From NCBI GenBank assembly GCA_027924645.1, contig BSBN01000233.1:5350501-5414500 (forward strand): a DNA stretch of 64,000 nt. The letters run 5' to 3'. This DNA comes from Cunninghamia lanceolata (taxonomy: Eukaryota > Streptophyta > Pinopsida > Cupressales > Cupressaceae). The notes beneath the pieces are model-generated. The model made no database searches, was not told where the DNA came from, and saw nothing but the letters and a program-made list of their open reading frames with translations. How positions within the stretch are numbered: the first letter of the stretch is position 1; the number at the start of each line of letters is the position of its first letter. A program made the translations under genes and the position numbers. Below are positions 45,867 through 57,479 of this stretch, piece after piece.

Positions 45867-47371
45867 TGTTGTCATTGATGGCAACAAGGCATGGCAAAGA
45901 GACTTTACCCTGAAAGACTAACTTAGTGTGGCAACAAGGCATGGTAAAGGGATTTTGGTCCGGAAGACTAACTTAGTCAGAATGACTAAGTATGGAACAG
46001 TATACAGAGCAAGGAGTGAGTGACAGTAATTGTGATGATATACCTCCATAGTTGAAGATCACATTATGCGGTTCTAGTATGTTATTCACAACTATTTGGT
46101 GATGTTATGTTCCAGTGTTCAAGTCTTGACTTCCTCCGGAAGTCATACTATGATTTGTCTAAGTGCGAGTGAATAAAGATGTGTCAGAAACAATGCAGAG
46201 TATCTAAGTAAATTGGTCCACATTCCTCCGCTGGTGAATATTTTGATTTGTGGTTTTGAGGAAATATAGATACATGGTATAAGCATCTAAATCTAGATTT
46301 GTAGAGCTTGAAGTTCATCGGATCACATTCGACAAGTTCTGCAGTATCAACTTCTAGTTTGACAACATTTCTCTGTGACAGAACAATAGCTCTGAGATCC
46401 ACATCTTTCTATGAAAGATTATTATGCTCTGCGGTTCTGAAGGTATGATAAGAGGCCCATAATGAATGTTGGTTATGAATTTTAGAGTCTCATATGGTTC
46501 ACATTGAAAACTTTATGATATGACAGTCAAGTTAGTTGAGTATGCACTTAAGGATAAAGCCGACACTCATGCTAGATCAATATGCGGTGAAGTTATATTG
46601 TTTGGATCATCAATCTAAGTGGTTGCATAATAGGTCTCGATCTATATGAAGATCCTGAATGTTTGTTTGAGTCCGCATTGCTATTTGTGCATAAGATCAA
46701 GCCGACATGGTATAATGTCTGTGTACACTTTTCATGCTTGGCTTGTCGACCTAGTTGTAAGATAAATCATGTTGCGGATATATATACTTGAAGGAATTCG
46801 ATGTTGAGGGTGTGGGATGTGTTGAGGAATAGATGTGTGTGCAATCTAACTCTCTTTTTGTGATTTGACAAGTGCAGTAAAAGTTCAGAAGCTAATAGAA
46901 CAAAGTATATGTAGACAGAGCAGTTCAAAGTAGAACAGTCATGATGAAGAGTTTTGAATTTATATATTGAGCTATCAATGGAACTGTAATCCAGCATTTT
47001 GTAGATGTATTTGCAGTACTTCATTACTGGTAGTGAGCCATTTTCCTCCTCTCTTCTATCTTTCTTTCTCAATGGATAGTGAGTCCACCTGTAGTGAGCA
47101 TTTCTTTGGGCAGTGAGTCTTACGTAATCCAATATTGTTATCATAATATATTGTGAGCTAACACTCATCGTGGTTTTTCCCATTTTGGGTTTTCCATGTA
47201 AAAATCCTGGTGTCTATGTGTTATATCTTTATGGTTGCTGTTTAGATTATGTTTATTCTACTTTCATGTTATTGAATTTGGTAATTGGATTAAAGAACAT
47301 GTGAAGAAGTGGTTTTGTAGAATACTGATTCACCCCCCGCCCCCCCTTCTTAGCATTCTTTGTGTTCAACA
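45867..47371 (+). repeat. Candidate copia-type solo LTR
   Basis: It starts TGTTGTCATTGATGGCAAC and ends TTCTTTGTGTTCAACA, with a U5-like TTTTCCATGTAAAAATCCTG (47,190) and a C-run ATTCACCCCCCGCCCCCC (about 47,328) that resemble the end of the copia LTR at 62,690-62,724. No primer-binding site follows and flanking 5-mers (TTGTA, ACGCA) do not match, so the boundaries are uncertain. Confidence 0.4.
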
Positions 47372-49100
47372 ACGCATAGCCTAGGTGGGTAGAATGGAAT
47401 AGGTCACAACAAATGTGTAGCCATGTTAGGTACACATGTACAAAATAGTTTCTTAGAAGAATGAGAAGGATAAAACATCATGCAAAGAAAACTCCCCTTG
47501 CTTCCCCTAAAGAGAAAGAAGGCAAAGAAGGACTATGAAGCCCTGCCACAAAGTGTAGTCTCTTGTAAGAATGATGGATGCTTGACATTGAATGTTGAAG
47601 ATGAACCATGCTCACCATACAACATTTCTCCCCTTAGGAAGAAACAAACTCAAAGGTGAATGTAGAAGATCTTCCCATGCCTAAAAGAAATATGAGGGAA
47701 GAAAACACAAGATGTAAACCTCTAGAAGTTGCTTATCTATCACCATGCCAATATTGAAAGGTGTCACAATCTAACTAGGAGTCCCATGCCTAATTGAAGA
47801 AGGCGAGAACTCAAAACACTATAGAACATAGCCAAAGATGAAGAGACTACAACTACTATAAAACTATCATTAAAGAGGAAACACATGTCCTTAATGGTGT
47901 CTTCCAAATATTCAAGATATGACTCAAAAATAACATTAGAAGACTTGTCAAGTACTTGTCCCAATGAATTCCCTTTTGAAAGAAATAAAGGTCTTGTTGT
48001 ATTGGATCACTAGAAGCCTCGACTGAAGCAACGCTAAACTTAGTAGAGTAGGAGATGGAATTGGATCAAGGAACAAATTTGAAACATCTTACATTCATGT
48101 ATTTATAGCATTTCAATTACAATTCAATCTTGTGGGCTTAGAAGATTAGTCAAATCATATAACATACCCATGGACTAGCTTCTGCAGTCACCTGTCTTGA
48201 TCAACATACAATCATAGAGAAGATTACAATTGGATGAATGATAAAATCCATCTTGGATCTGCATATCAATACCTTGGATAGGGGAAGAGGCCCTTCACCA
48301 AACATACAAGTCAATAATTACAATAATAAATTAGGCCTATAGGGGTACAAATAATTAGTGTGCTCTTAATTTTGGCCCACATAGCTCATATAGCTAGAAA
48401 AATTAACAGTCCATAAATGGAAATGAATCCTAAAAGAAGAGAATATGACAAGAAGTAAGTGCCAAATTAATGAAACCAATCCTTTTAAGGAGAATGTAGT
48501 GGTTGACATATCAACTCAAACCTACAATAATTAGAAACACCTCTCTTGGCATGTAGATAAGATGCCTAATGACCCTAGGAGATAAAAGACATTGATTCAT
48601 ATCCTATTTACATCTACCATGTCCAAAATAGGTCCAAAGAGGTAATTTAAATTATTTGCAATAGATAAAGAGATTACTTGCATGTCCATATTTGGCCATT
48701 AAATGTGCCAAAGAAAAAGAAAACAAACCTTCCACTGATGTAAATAAAGCCTTGATCATTCATAGAAGAAATAATACCATCCATAGAAAAAATTATGACT
48801 TCCTAGAGAAAATAAACCTACAATGCATAAGGATGACCACTCTTGCAAGAGACTCCATGCCCACAAGTAGCAATAAACTAGTACTACTTAGATGTCATCA
48901 TCAAACCAAAGAGTTTCCTATGCAGAGATAGCCAAGGCTATTGCACAAGCAATGGAGGATAAAACTCTAAAAATGATGTTAAGACCTATGGGATTTACAC
49001 AACTAACGAGCATAAGGAATGGCCTACAAGGCATCCATGGGGCAAGGAAATGAAATACTAAAAGTAAATAAAATCATAAAAGGATACCCAAAAAGGATAC
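47372..49100. other. Intergenic DNA, nothing recognised
   Basis: I see no protein family, LTR end or clear repeat. The 79-codon frame at 48,692-48,931 has no known motif. Confidence 0.4.
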
Positions 49101-49106
49101 TATAGA

Positions 49107-49180
49107 GAATACAAAGCTCTTCAAGCAGAGGATACATAGCTCTTCAAGCAGAGGATACATAGCTCTTCAAGCAGAGGAAC
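49107..49180. repeat. Three tandem copies of a 27-bp unit
   Basis: AGCTCTTCAAGCAGAGGATA is repeated three times with the linker CAT, the last copy diverging after AGAGGA. Confidence 0.85.
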
Positions 49181-49288
49181 CAAGCCCCTAGGCTGAGAAC
49201 CTACAAAACAAGTAAGTTAGAGAACAAAAACCTACAAGACAACAATGTTAGAAAGCATAAACCTACAAAACCACTATCTCAGAGCATC

Positions 49289-49292
<4 letters not shown>

Positions 49293-49367
<75 letters not shown>
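49293..49367. repeat. (AT)n microsatellite, about 75 bp
   Basis: An uninterrupted AT dinucleotide run of about 37 units. The Tyr-Ile run in a minus-strand open frame here is a by-product. Confidence 0.97.
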
Positions 49368-49370
<3 letters not shown>

Positions 49371-49955
49371 AACACATACATAGAAGGAAAAAATAGAACA
49401 AGAAAAGAAAAATTTTGAGTCAGCAAAGTGAAAGAGACCTCAATGTGAAAGGTTGTCTCAATACCATGCATCATCCCCAAAATGCAACAACAATAAAGAA
49501 AACTATAGATAGAGGAATTCTTAAGAGGATAGAAGAATATAATGAGTCGATCGATTGCTTCAAGGAGAGAATATATACAAATAGACAGGGAAGCAATCAA
49601 TACGAACGAAGGAGAAGACATGGCTCTGACACTAGCTTTCTTTGTTGCTAGGGGTCATGCAAATCACAATACTCTCATGGATCACAGACTAGCAAGTTAT
49701 GTTATGCTAGGTGACCATGGGTGTAAAAAGGTAAGTCATATGAAGCACACATGCCAACATATTGTATTATGCTAGGTGGCTCATAGACTACTAATGCCTT
49801 AGGGAGCATATCAAAAACTAACACCATAGAGGGTGAATTCTTCAAAGAGCATGATAATAACGTAAAAATAGTAGATAAACACTTCAAGTCCAACATGTAG
49901 TACTTTAGCATAGCTTATCACCTAGTGTCATCAGCTCGCTAAAATGGGGGCTAAA

Positions 49956-51000
49956 TGTAATGTAGAAAATTGCATACCCTTGCAATTTCACGTTGTATTT
50001 TGGGTTTGCTTTAGTGTCCATTCCCTCAACATGTTTTAGGGATTATTTTAGCCTAGCCTTAGCCTTTTTCCTTCACTAGATTGCCAAATTTGTTTATCAG
50101 ATTCTAATTCTTCTTGTTATCTTAGGAATATGTGTTAAATTTTGTGTGATTTCTATAGGACATTAGCACTACACGCAGATGTCTGCATGACGTGCTAGCA
50201 TCCCATGAGTTCCAAAAATTTTAAATGTTGATCTCCCACTCAACTGCCCATTGCTACGTACTAGAACACTCAATTGTCATAAAAATGCCTTCTGTGTCTG
50301 AGTCTAACCCTTCAGCTTCGTCACAAACCCTCATGCAAAAGTAATTGTGGAACTTCTCTCATGCTCTCATTATATCTCTCTTGACTATGCTTGGCTGCAC
50401 ACATCTCCATTGTTGAACTTGCTGAAACTACATGCTGCTCAAATCTTTTTGGACAAATAAAAATGTTATTTTATCTTCTACATCATGTCAGTAATATTGT
50501 TCTTGTTTTTTCTTTGAGTAATATTATTGCAACTTCTTTATCATATTTTTCTCTATTTACTTTGGCAAATCTTGGTGTAAACCACCACCCATTTTATCTC
50601 AATATGCACACTAGGGTATTCTTCCCAGTAGGCCAGGTTTGATACTTATAGATTTTATTTCATTATCACTACTCTTAATTCCTAGATGCACATAGGATAT
50701 GAGCACACACTTTTTATATATTTTATCATTAGCTATTGTGGAGGTAGAAATACCAAAGTAGGGGGTTGACCTGAAAGCAAACCCCCAACAACCCCAACAT
50801 GTCTTCTTGTTTTAGCTATAGGTGTTTTGGGAGGCTTTCAATTGCACAAAAGTTTGCAAGTGTCTTTGCCTTTGCTTTTCCTTTTATAATTTCATTTGAT
50901 TTAGTTACTTTAGCTTCATTTTATCATTTCTATATTATTTGGTATCCCTTGGCTTACTGTTGTGTTGTTTTTGTTCCCTATTGTGCAAGTGAGTTTGAAA
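49956..51000 (+). repeat. Start of a third LTR of the A/B family (element D)
   Basis: A polypurine tract AAAATGGGGGCTAAA (49,941-49,955) is followed directly by TGTAATGTAGAAAATTGC, closely like the starts of LTRs A and B. A U5-like section GAGGTAGAAATACC ... GTTGACCTGAAAGCAAACC lies at 50,742-50,782. The 3' end of the LTR cannot be placed. The upstream 49,370-49,940 is probably its internal region. Confidence 0.55.
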
Positions 51001-51541
51001 TTTGGAAAAAACTTTGAGTTTTGCAACTTTTTTGGATGACAGTGCGTGGAAGGACTACAATGCTCCGTGCGGACGTCTGGAGACCGAGAGCTTCAACTTT
51101 TGGTGCTAGATTCTTCTATTTCTATTATTTACAATTATAAATATAAATTTTCAATTTCGTATTTCAGTTCCTATAATTTAATACTTTCTATTCTAGCTCC
51201 TATGTAATGTAGTGTAGAAAATAGTGGTATCATTTTTTATACGTTACAACTTGTCATAATCTTATGTTGTCCTATGTTTCACCTTGGCCTATGTAACCAT
51301 GGGCTTCTCATTGTAATTCATATTCATGTATTGTATTGGATATTTGCATCCTTTGATAGAATATAATTATTCTTTCATGTTGGGTTTCTTTCGTGCTTTC
51401 ATTGAAGCTTCTAGATCTTGGGTGGCTATCACCATAGCCAAATCTTGCATGGTATAAAGCATTCTATACGAACTCTTCTAGTAATGACCATTGACAAATA
51501 TGAATAATCATAAAAAATGAGAAGGAACTAACTCCATATAA

Positions 51542-52506
51542 GGGTAAAAGCACAAAGCTGTGTCACACTTTTATAAAGGAAACGACCGATGCTGATCCAA
51601 CTTTTAAACTTGAATCACTAAAAAGTGACATATATGTTTTAAATTTTGAATTGATGTAAATAAATTAAATATTTATTTTTTAGTATATTTTATGTTTGCA
51701 TTTTTTCAAAACATTAAAAAATTATTTGAATATAGTTTTTAATAAATTGACACTATAATTTAGTTGATAAAATGCTAAAAAATAAAGTTACATGAGACGT
51801 CAATCTTTATATAGTAATTTTTTTTTCTTCAATTTTTTTGTTTGTATTTATAACTTGAAACATTAGTGCATGTATATATATTTTTTTCAATTTTGATAAA
51901 TATATATTTTTAAATAAATAATAAAATGTGTGTGTATTAAAACGCAGTTGTTTCCATTCGACGTCAACTTTCATATTAATTATTTATCTAAAATAGAAAA
52001 GAAATTAAATACCATCTTGATATAGATTCTTTTATCTAGTGCATCATATTTTTTTCAATTTTTTTAATAAGTTTTACTATTTTCCCTTGGTATGGTAATC
52101 GACATAATATTTTGTGTTGATAACCTACTTTTAATAAAAATAAAAAGGAAAATATAAATAATAATTAAACTATTAAAATATATATAGTTTTGAAAACTAA
52201 ACTTATAGATCTACAAAAGGGTATTTTTATATTTTTAAAAAAATGTTATTTACACAAGTAGAAGTTGTTGAAATACCAAGTTTTTCAAATAATTTTATTT
52301 TTTTTGGTAAATTGGCCTCATAGTGGTGCTACATATGCATTTAGCCAACAATTTTAGTTGGAAAATTTGTGGACGTATCTAACTTAGCTAGAATGAATGT
52401 TACAAGATCATATATTTGACCAAAATTAATTTTTAGTTAGAAATACTTAAATTCACTTGTGCTGATAAGTTGGCTAAAAGTGTGACACAACTTTGTGCTT
52501 GTACCC
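51542..52506. mobile_element. Non-autonomous TIR DNA transposon, 965 bp
   Basis: Terminal inverted repeats of 32 bp (51,542-51,573 and 52,475-52,506) match at 30 positions. They begin GGGTAAAAGCACAAAG on the left and GGGTACAAGCACAAAG on the right complement. ATAA flanks both ends (51,538-51,541 and 52,507-52,510). The interior is AT-rich with no ORF. The superfamily is not clear from a 4-bp flank. Confidence 0.8.
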
Positions 52507-53649
52507 ATAAGGCCTTTGCTTTCATGAGTGATCAATGAATAATCATGGTTTTTGTGACAATCCTACTTTTTTGGGGGTGGACATCATGCTTATGGGGTTT
52601 ACAAAGTGTGGTTCAAGTTTTGTTGACATAGTGAGTTGTAGGGTTGTGGGAAACTAGAGTAGGAAATCAAGTTAGCAAGTTTGCTAATGCACATGTAATG
52701 TCTACAAGTCCATAATGGGTGAATAGTCACGTGAAAGAGGTGTAGGATCACAAGACAAATTTATGAGTTATGTGTGTGTGCACCAAATTCTGTGATCCCA
52801 ATGTTTATATTAGGTTTGCAAAGGTATAGGTCATGGGATCAAGTATGCAAGTTACAAGTTTTAGAAAACTTGAATGGTAGTGATATGGTTCCATGACATG
52901 ATATGTATTCACATACCTATGGGTTTGTACCTGATTATAGAGCTATCAAGCAAGTAAACAACTCTTGCTAGGTTGCAAGTGGACTCCACATTTTACAAAA
53001 TGCTTAAAATTAATCTTGAGCTTGATTTTAATTTTTGAAAACAACAACCATAGACTTTCTAGATAGATTTACAACTTGACCTCATCATTAAACAAACATT
53101 GGACAACACCAATTGATCTATTGAGTATCAAAATGGAGAAGAAATCAAAATTAGCATTGAAAGAATCATATTGTGACAAAATTCAACATGGTAGGGCTTG
53201 AACTTGGGTGTGGAAGGAAAACGCAAGGGTAGGATAATACACATCAACAAACAACAAACATTCCAATGAATCAGGCTATAAAAGTACATAGACATCTAGG
53301 TCAATCCTAGAGATTAAAGAACAATTTCACACCTCAAACATTTCCACTCAGCATAGGGTTGATCACACATAGCAAGGGTTTGATTTGCATAGAATTTTGA
53401 GACAGTTATAGTTCCCAATTAGCAAGTACATCAAGAATATCATTTTTGAAGTATTGGTAAATTATTTTGTGTGACATTAACATTCAATTATTCATCATAA
53501 TTGTAAAAGCTAAATGCCTAATCCATGACATTTCTAAATATTAATTACATATTTTTTTTACCATTCCCAACTATTGTATTAATTAATCTAAATTAATTTG
53601 TGTATACATTTTTTTAATTAACCTAAATTAATATTAGTAAAGAATATTT

Positions 53650-54080
53650 GTGTGTAGCAAGCTAAGAAATCTCTTTCTAATCTAACAAAATTAAGCACAC
53701 ATATATATAATCTGTGTGTAGGTAGTTAAGAAATCTCTCTTTAATCTAAGAGAATTAAGTGTGTATATATATATCTTAGTTAGCTACACAGATTAATATA
53801 TAATTATATATTTCTTAGTTAGCTACACAGATTATATATATAATTCTATTAGATTAGAGAGAGATTTCTTATCTAGTTACACATGGTTATTCTTAAACAG
53901 TATCCACTTGAAGAGTCAAAGGTTAATTTTGGTCAATAAAAATAAGACAAATATTTACCACTTTTTTTATTGTGAATAAGGTGTAAAATCGCTATTAACA
54001 GTTTGACCATTGAAATAGATAATGTTTATCTGTATGTAATTAGCTAAGAAATCTCTCTCTAATCTAACAGAATTAAGCAC
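53650..54080. repeat. Fold-back repeat cluster
   Basis: The unit TAGCTAAGAAATCTCTCTCT followed by AATCTAACAGAATTAAG appears forward near 53,655, 53,715 and 54,035, and inverted at 53,841-53,880. Partial inverted pieces (CTTAGTTAGCTACACAGATTA) lie at 53,774 and 53,812. The pattern suggests nested insertions of a terminal-inverted-repeat element. Confidence 0.7.
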
Positions 54081-54502
54081 AGGACCTCAAATATCCAAAC
54101 TTAACCTGTCATTATAGAGCGTGCATACATCTTTCCTAAGAAAGAAGATTTTTTTATAAAGTGGACATTACTCTTTATTGAGTGTGTTAAGGGTATTTTA
54201 ATGCATCCGTGAAGACTACGCAAAATCTGAACCATAATGGGCTCTCTACCTAGATAGAGAAAGCATTATATATTGTAATCATGGATACGTATACACAAGG
54301 ATGTCCATCATGAATAGACTGTAAACGATAACACTAGAAGATATAAGTTAATCATAATTCTTGTTTTGATTGTGGACCTTGCGCATGCTTCTGAGTTCTA
54401 AAAAATAGAACCCACCTGCTTACAGATCGCTTGTTCTGTTTCTCCACAACTAAAATAGGAAATGATAAGTACTTGACTATGACCTAAAATCTTTGAGTGG
54501 AA

Positions 54503-54769
54503 GGGCCTAAATTTGATGGCCGTATGGCCGTATTTAGTCATTTTAACTGTAAAATAAAATTAAAATTTTACAAAGACTGTATCATTTGAAAGGTAAGATT
54601 TTAAGTAAACTGTCAAAATTTCTATGTAATTATTCTTATATATTTATTTTTAGTCTATATATATTTTCCTAAAATAAGTAGGCTTTAATATTGGAAAGGC
54701 AACTTCAAATAGATGATTGTCACAAAAAATTTGCTCAACAGGCAGGGTCGACTGTCAAATTTAGGCCCA
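54503..54769 (+). mobile_element. hAT-like MITE with 8-bp target duplication
   Basis: GGGCCTAAATTTGA starts and TCAAATTTAGGCCCA ends the element. GAGTGGAA flanks it on both sides (54,495-54,502 and 54,770-54,777). An 8-bp duplication is typical of hAT transposons. There is no ORF, and a related decayed copy lies at 12,535. Confidence 0.82.
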
Positions 54770-54777
54770 GAGTGGAA

Positions 54778-57400
54778 TTCCAACCTCTTTGGCTGACATG
54801 ATATGAATAGCTTGATGAGATGTAGCTTAGTCATGGTGAGCACTCAAGTGCAATGTGCTTTCAGAGGTCTGTAAGTTTCTGTTTGAATATCTCTCCAGCT
54901 GAATGTGGAAGTATTGTATGTTTGGCCTTAATATAGGGAATACCTTCCTTCACTCTGGTGGACTGGGATTGATTGTTACTACTATAACTTCTTCTGGTAG
55001 TTTCAACAATGTAGCTGACTTAAAATAATCACACTCCTCACAGTTTGAATCTGTTGTGGGAATAGTTCTTAGTACTTGATTTTGAGTGATAAATTTGTAG
55101 CAATCAATTAAGTTAAATGAATTGCAGTATAGATTTCATCTTCAAAACTTTATGATAGTAAGAAGAGCTTTCAGCAGTAACTGTATATATGTGTGTCAAC
55201 ATGGCAATTTATTATAGCATTTAACATGAATTTGAAAATATTTTAAAATTGGAAACTTAGAGTTGTGGTTTAAACTTCAGTTGAAAAATAAATAACCAAA
55301 TAAAGTGATTGGCATATGTACTTGTAGATGAGTAAGTAAGGCATTGGACTTGCAAGTCACATAAGATTGTTGTCACTTTTTTTTTTAAATAGCTGAGCTG
55401 GCTGTTTATTGAGGTATCTTCAATGGAGTATTTTGTGTTATTTGGTGATATAAGAGATATAATCGCACCTTTCAGATTAATTAAATAACAATCAATAAAA
55501 AATCTTAGGAATCGCACCTTTTATATTATAACATTTTATTTTATTTTATATTATTAACTAAATTATGCATTCATTTGCCCATTTTATTTTGTAGGAATAA
55601 ACTTTATTAGGGAAATGGGATGGGGAATCATTTCAGGCCACGTGTGCCATGTTCAAACCTCACATTTCATGCCATGTATTTTGTGTGTAAATGAGTATGT
55701 GGCCTTAGCATGTGAGGGCTATATGTGAGGATGGAGTGGACTTTCACTATCCATTTTCTTGTATGGTAAGCTATGATGTGACAATGAGAGGTTAAGATAA
55801 AGTATTAATTAAAATGAATGGGATGGGAACTACATATTTAAAACATTAAAAAGAGTTATCCATGAGACTCTTTCATCTGCCCATGAGGATACATGGAAGT
55901 ACCCTGAAGGATATTGTGTAGGTTTACCATTGTCGTTGAGGACACTCATAGGATGGTTGCATACTCCTCAACGTTCATGTGCTTCTTTATACCCATGATG
56001 ACACTTTATTGCTAGATCCTAGAATAACACTATCCTCCTCCTTTGTACATCGGGTTGCATATCCAATGTGTGCATGTAATTCCATAGTACATGCTTGATT
56101 GGTGTGTTCTTCCCAATGTTGCATGTGGATGTGCTTTTATATGGCATGCTTGATATCCCATGTGTATGCATTGATGGTGTTGGTAAGAACCCTGATGTGT
56201 ACTTACTTGGTGTTCCATGTTTTAATGTGATTGGCATGTGTGTGCTTTGATTCGTGAGTGTGTATCCCTCATGTATACTTTGCTTGGAAACTCTATATGT
56301 ATGAGTTGTGACTTGTTTTTGTAAGTCTTTTTATTGTGTCACCATGCTTAGTACATTGGTGATTTTTTGTCTCATGTGTCATTATGTGATGTCATGTTAC
56401 CTAGTGCATGTAAGTATGTAATATGACATCTTGATATCACATTTTCAATGCAAAAAATTGTTCATCTAGTTTTTCTTCATTGATGTCTTGAGAAAAAGCC
56501 TAGAGAATTATATTTGGTATCACATCCCATGTTTTAATATTTAGAGCTCTAGGTTGTGTGTTCACTAATGTGTTTCTAGTTGTGTTTGTACTCCTTGATG
56601 GATAAGCATATGTGAGGTATTATCTAGTTTGTTCCATTATTGTATTGTTTTGGACATGTTACCATGCCTTCTAATGTTCAAACATTAGTAGAGTGTATGA
56701 TGTTGTGTTATAAACACAAGGACCATGTTACTAAGTGACATGAAGGCACACGTCATGTTGTTTAGATATGACTCCATAGCTACACATATGTTCTAACAGA
56801 GTGTAGGAAATGATGACACATATTATTTAGATGTATTATAATTATTTTCTTGTTCTTGTTGTGTTGCTCATTTTGTGTATCTAGTTGTAAGAGCTTCTCA
56901 TGGGTAGTTTAGAGAATTCATTACATGATGCTAGATGTGATGCAATGCTTATGTGATTGAACGAATGTTGTTTTTTCTAACCTATCCAACTTGGTTGTAG
57001 AGAGGAGGATACTTCCTAGGTATTATCGTACTCATTAGGGGGAACAAGTAATCCTAATCTAGTGGATCATCTGAAATTTAGATTGAAGATACTCCTATAA
57101 TGAGATATACTCAACCAAAAGGAGAGCTTGGGTTCATGTAGGTACTGGGATTGATATTGGAGTTATTGGTAAGATTTCTCCCTAGGAAAAGGGAAACTTA
57201 AACAAGTAGATCTGAGCTTCATAAGTAATGTGAGAATCTTAGGTTAGAGTTAGTGCAAAGGAATTCTCTAGGAGCCCATGTCATTCTAGAGCGGGGGAAG
57301 TACCAAGATAGGAGAAACCTCAATAGGAGGTTAGGTAGGTGGTGGATGAGTTACCCACTGTGGTGGTAAACCATATGAGAGATCTTCTTTGAGCACATCC
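54778..57400. other. Intergenic DNA, no gene recognised
   Basis: TGTGTATGCATTGATGG-like and CATGTGTG-like phrases recur around 55,950-56,430 without a regular unit. The right part may be the untranslated leader of the gypsy relic that follows. Confidence 0.4.
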
Positions 57401-57479
57401 ACTGACGTTTGATGATTCCACTAGAGGAATTGAGGATGAGAATTGGCTCTTGGCCCTTGGCCATTATTTTGTGATGCAC

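Noticed and set aside
47764..47964. Short minus-strand frames in 46,700-48,000
   Set aside because: No motif, short, and partly inside a candidate LTR.
49274..49621. 115-codon minus-strand frame with a long Tyr-Ile run
   Set aside because: It is a translation of the AT microsatellite.
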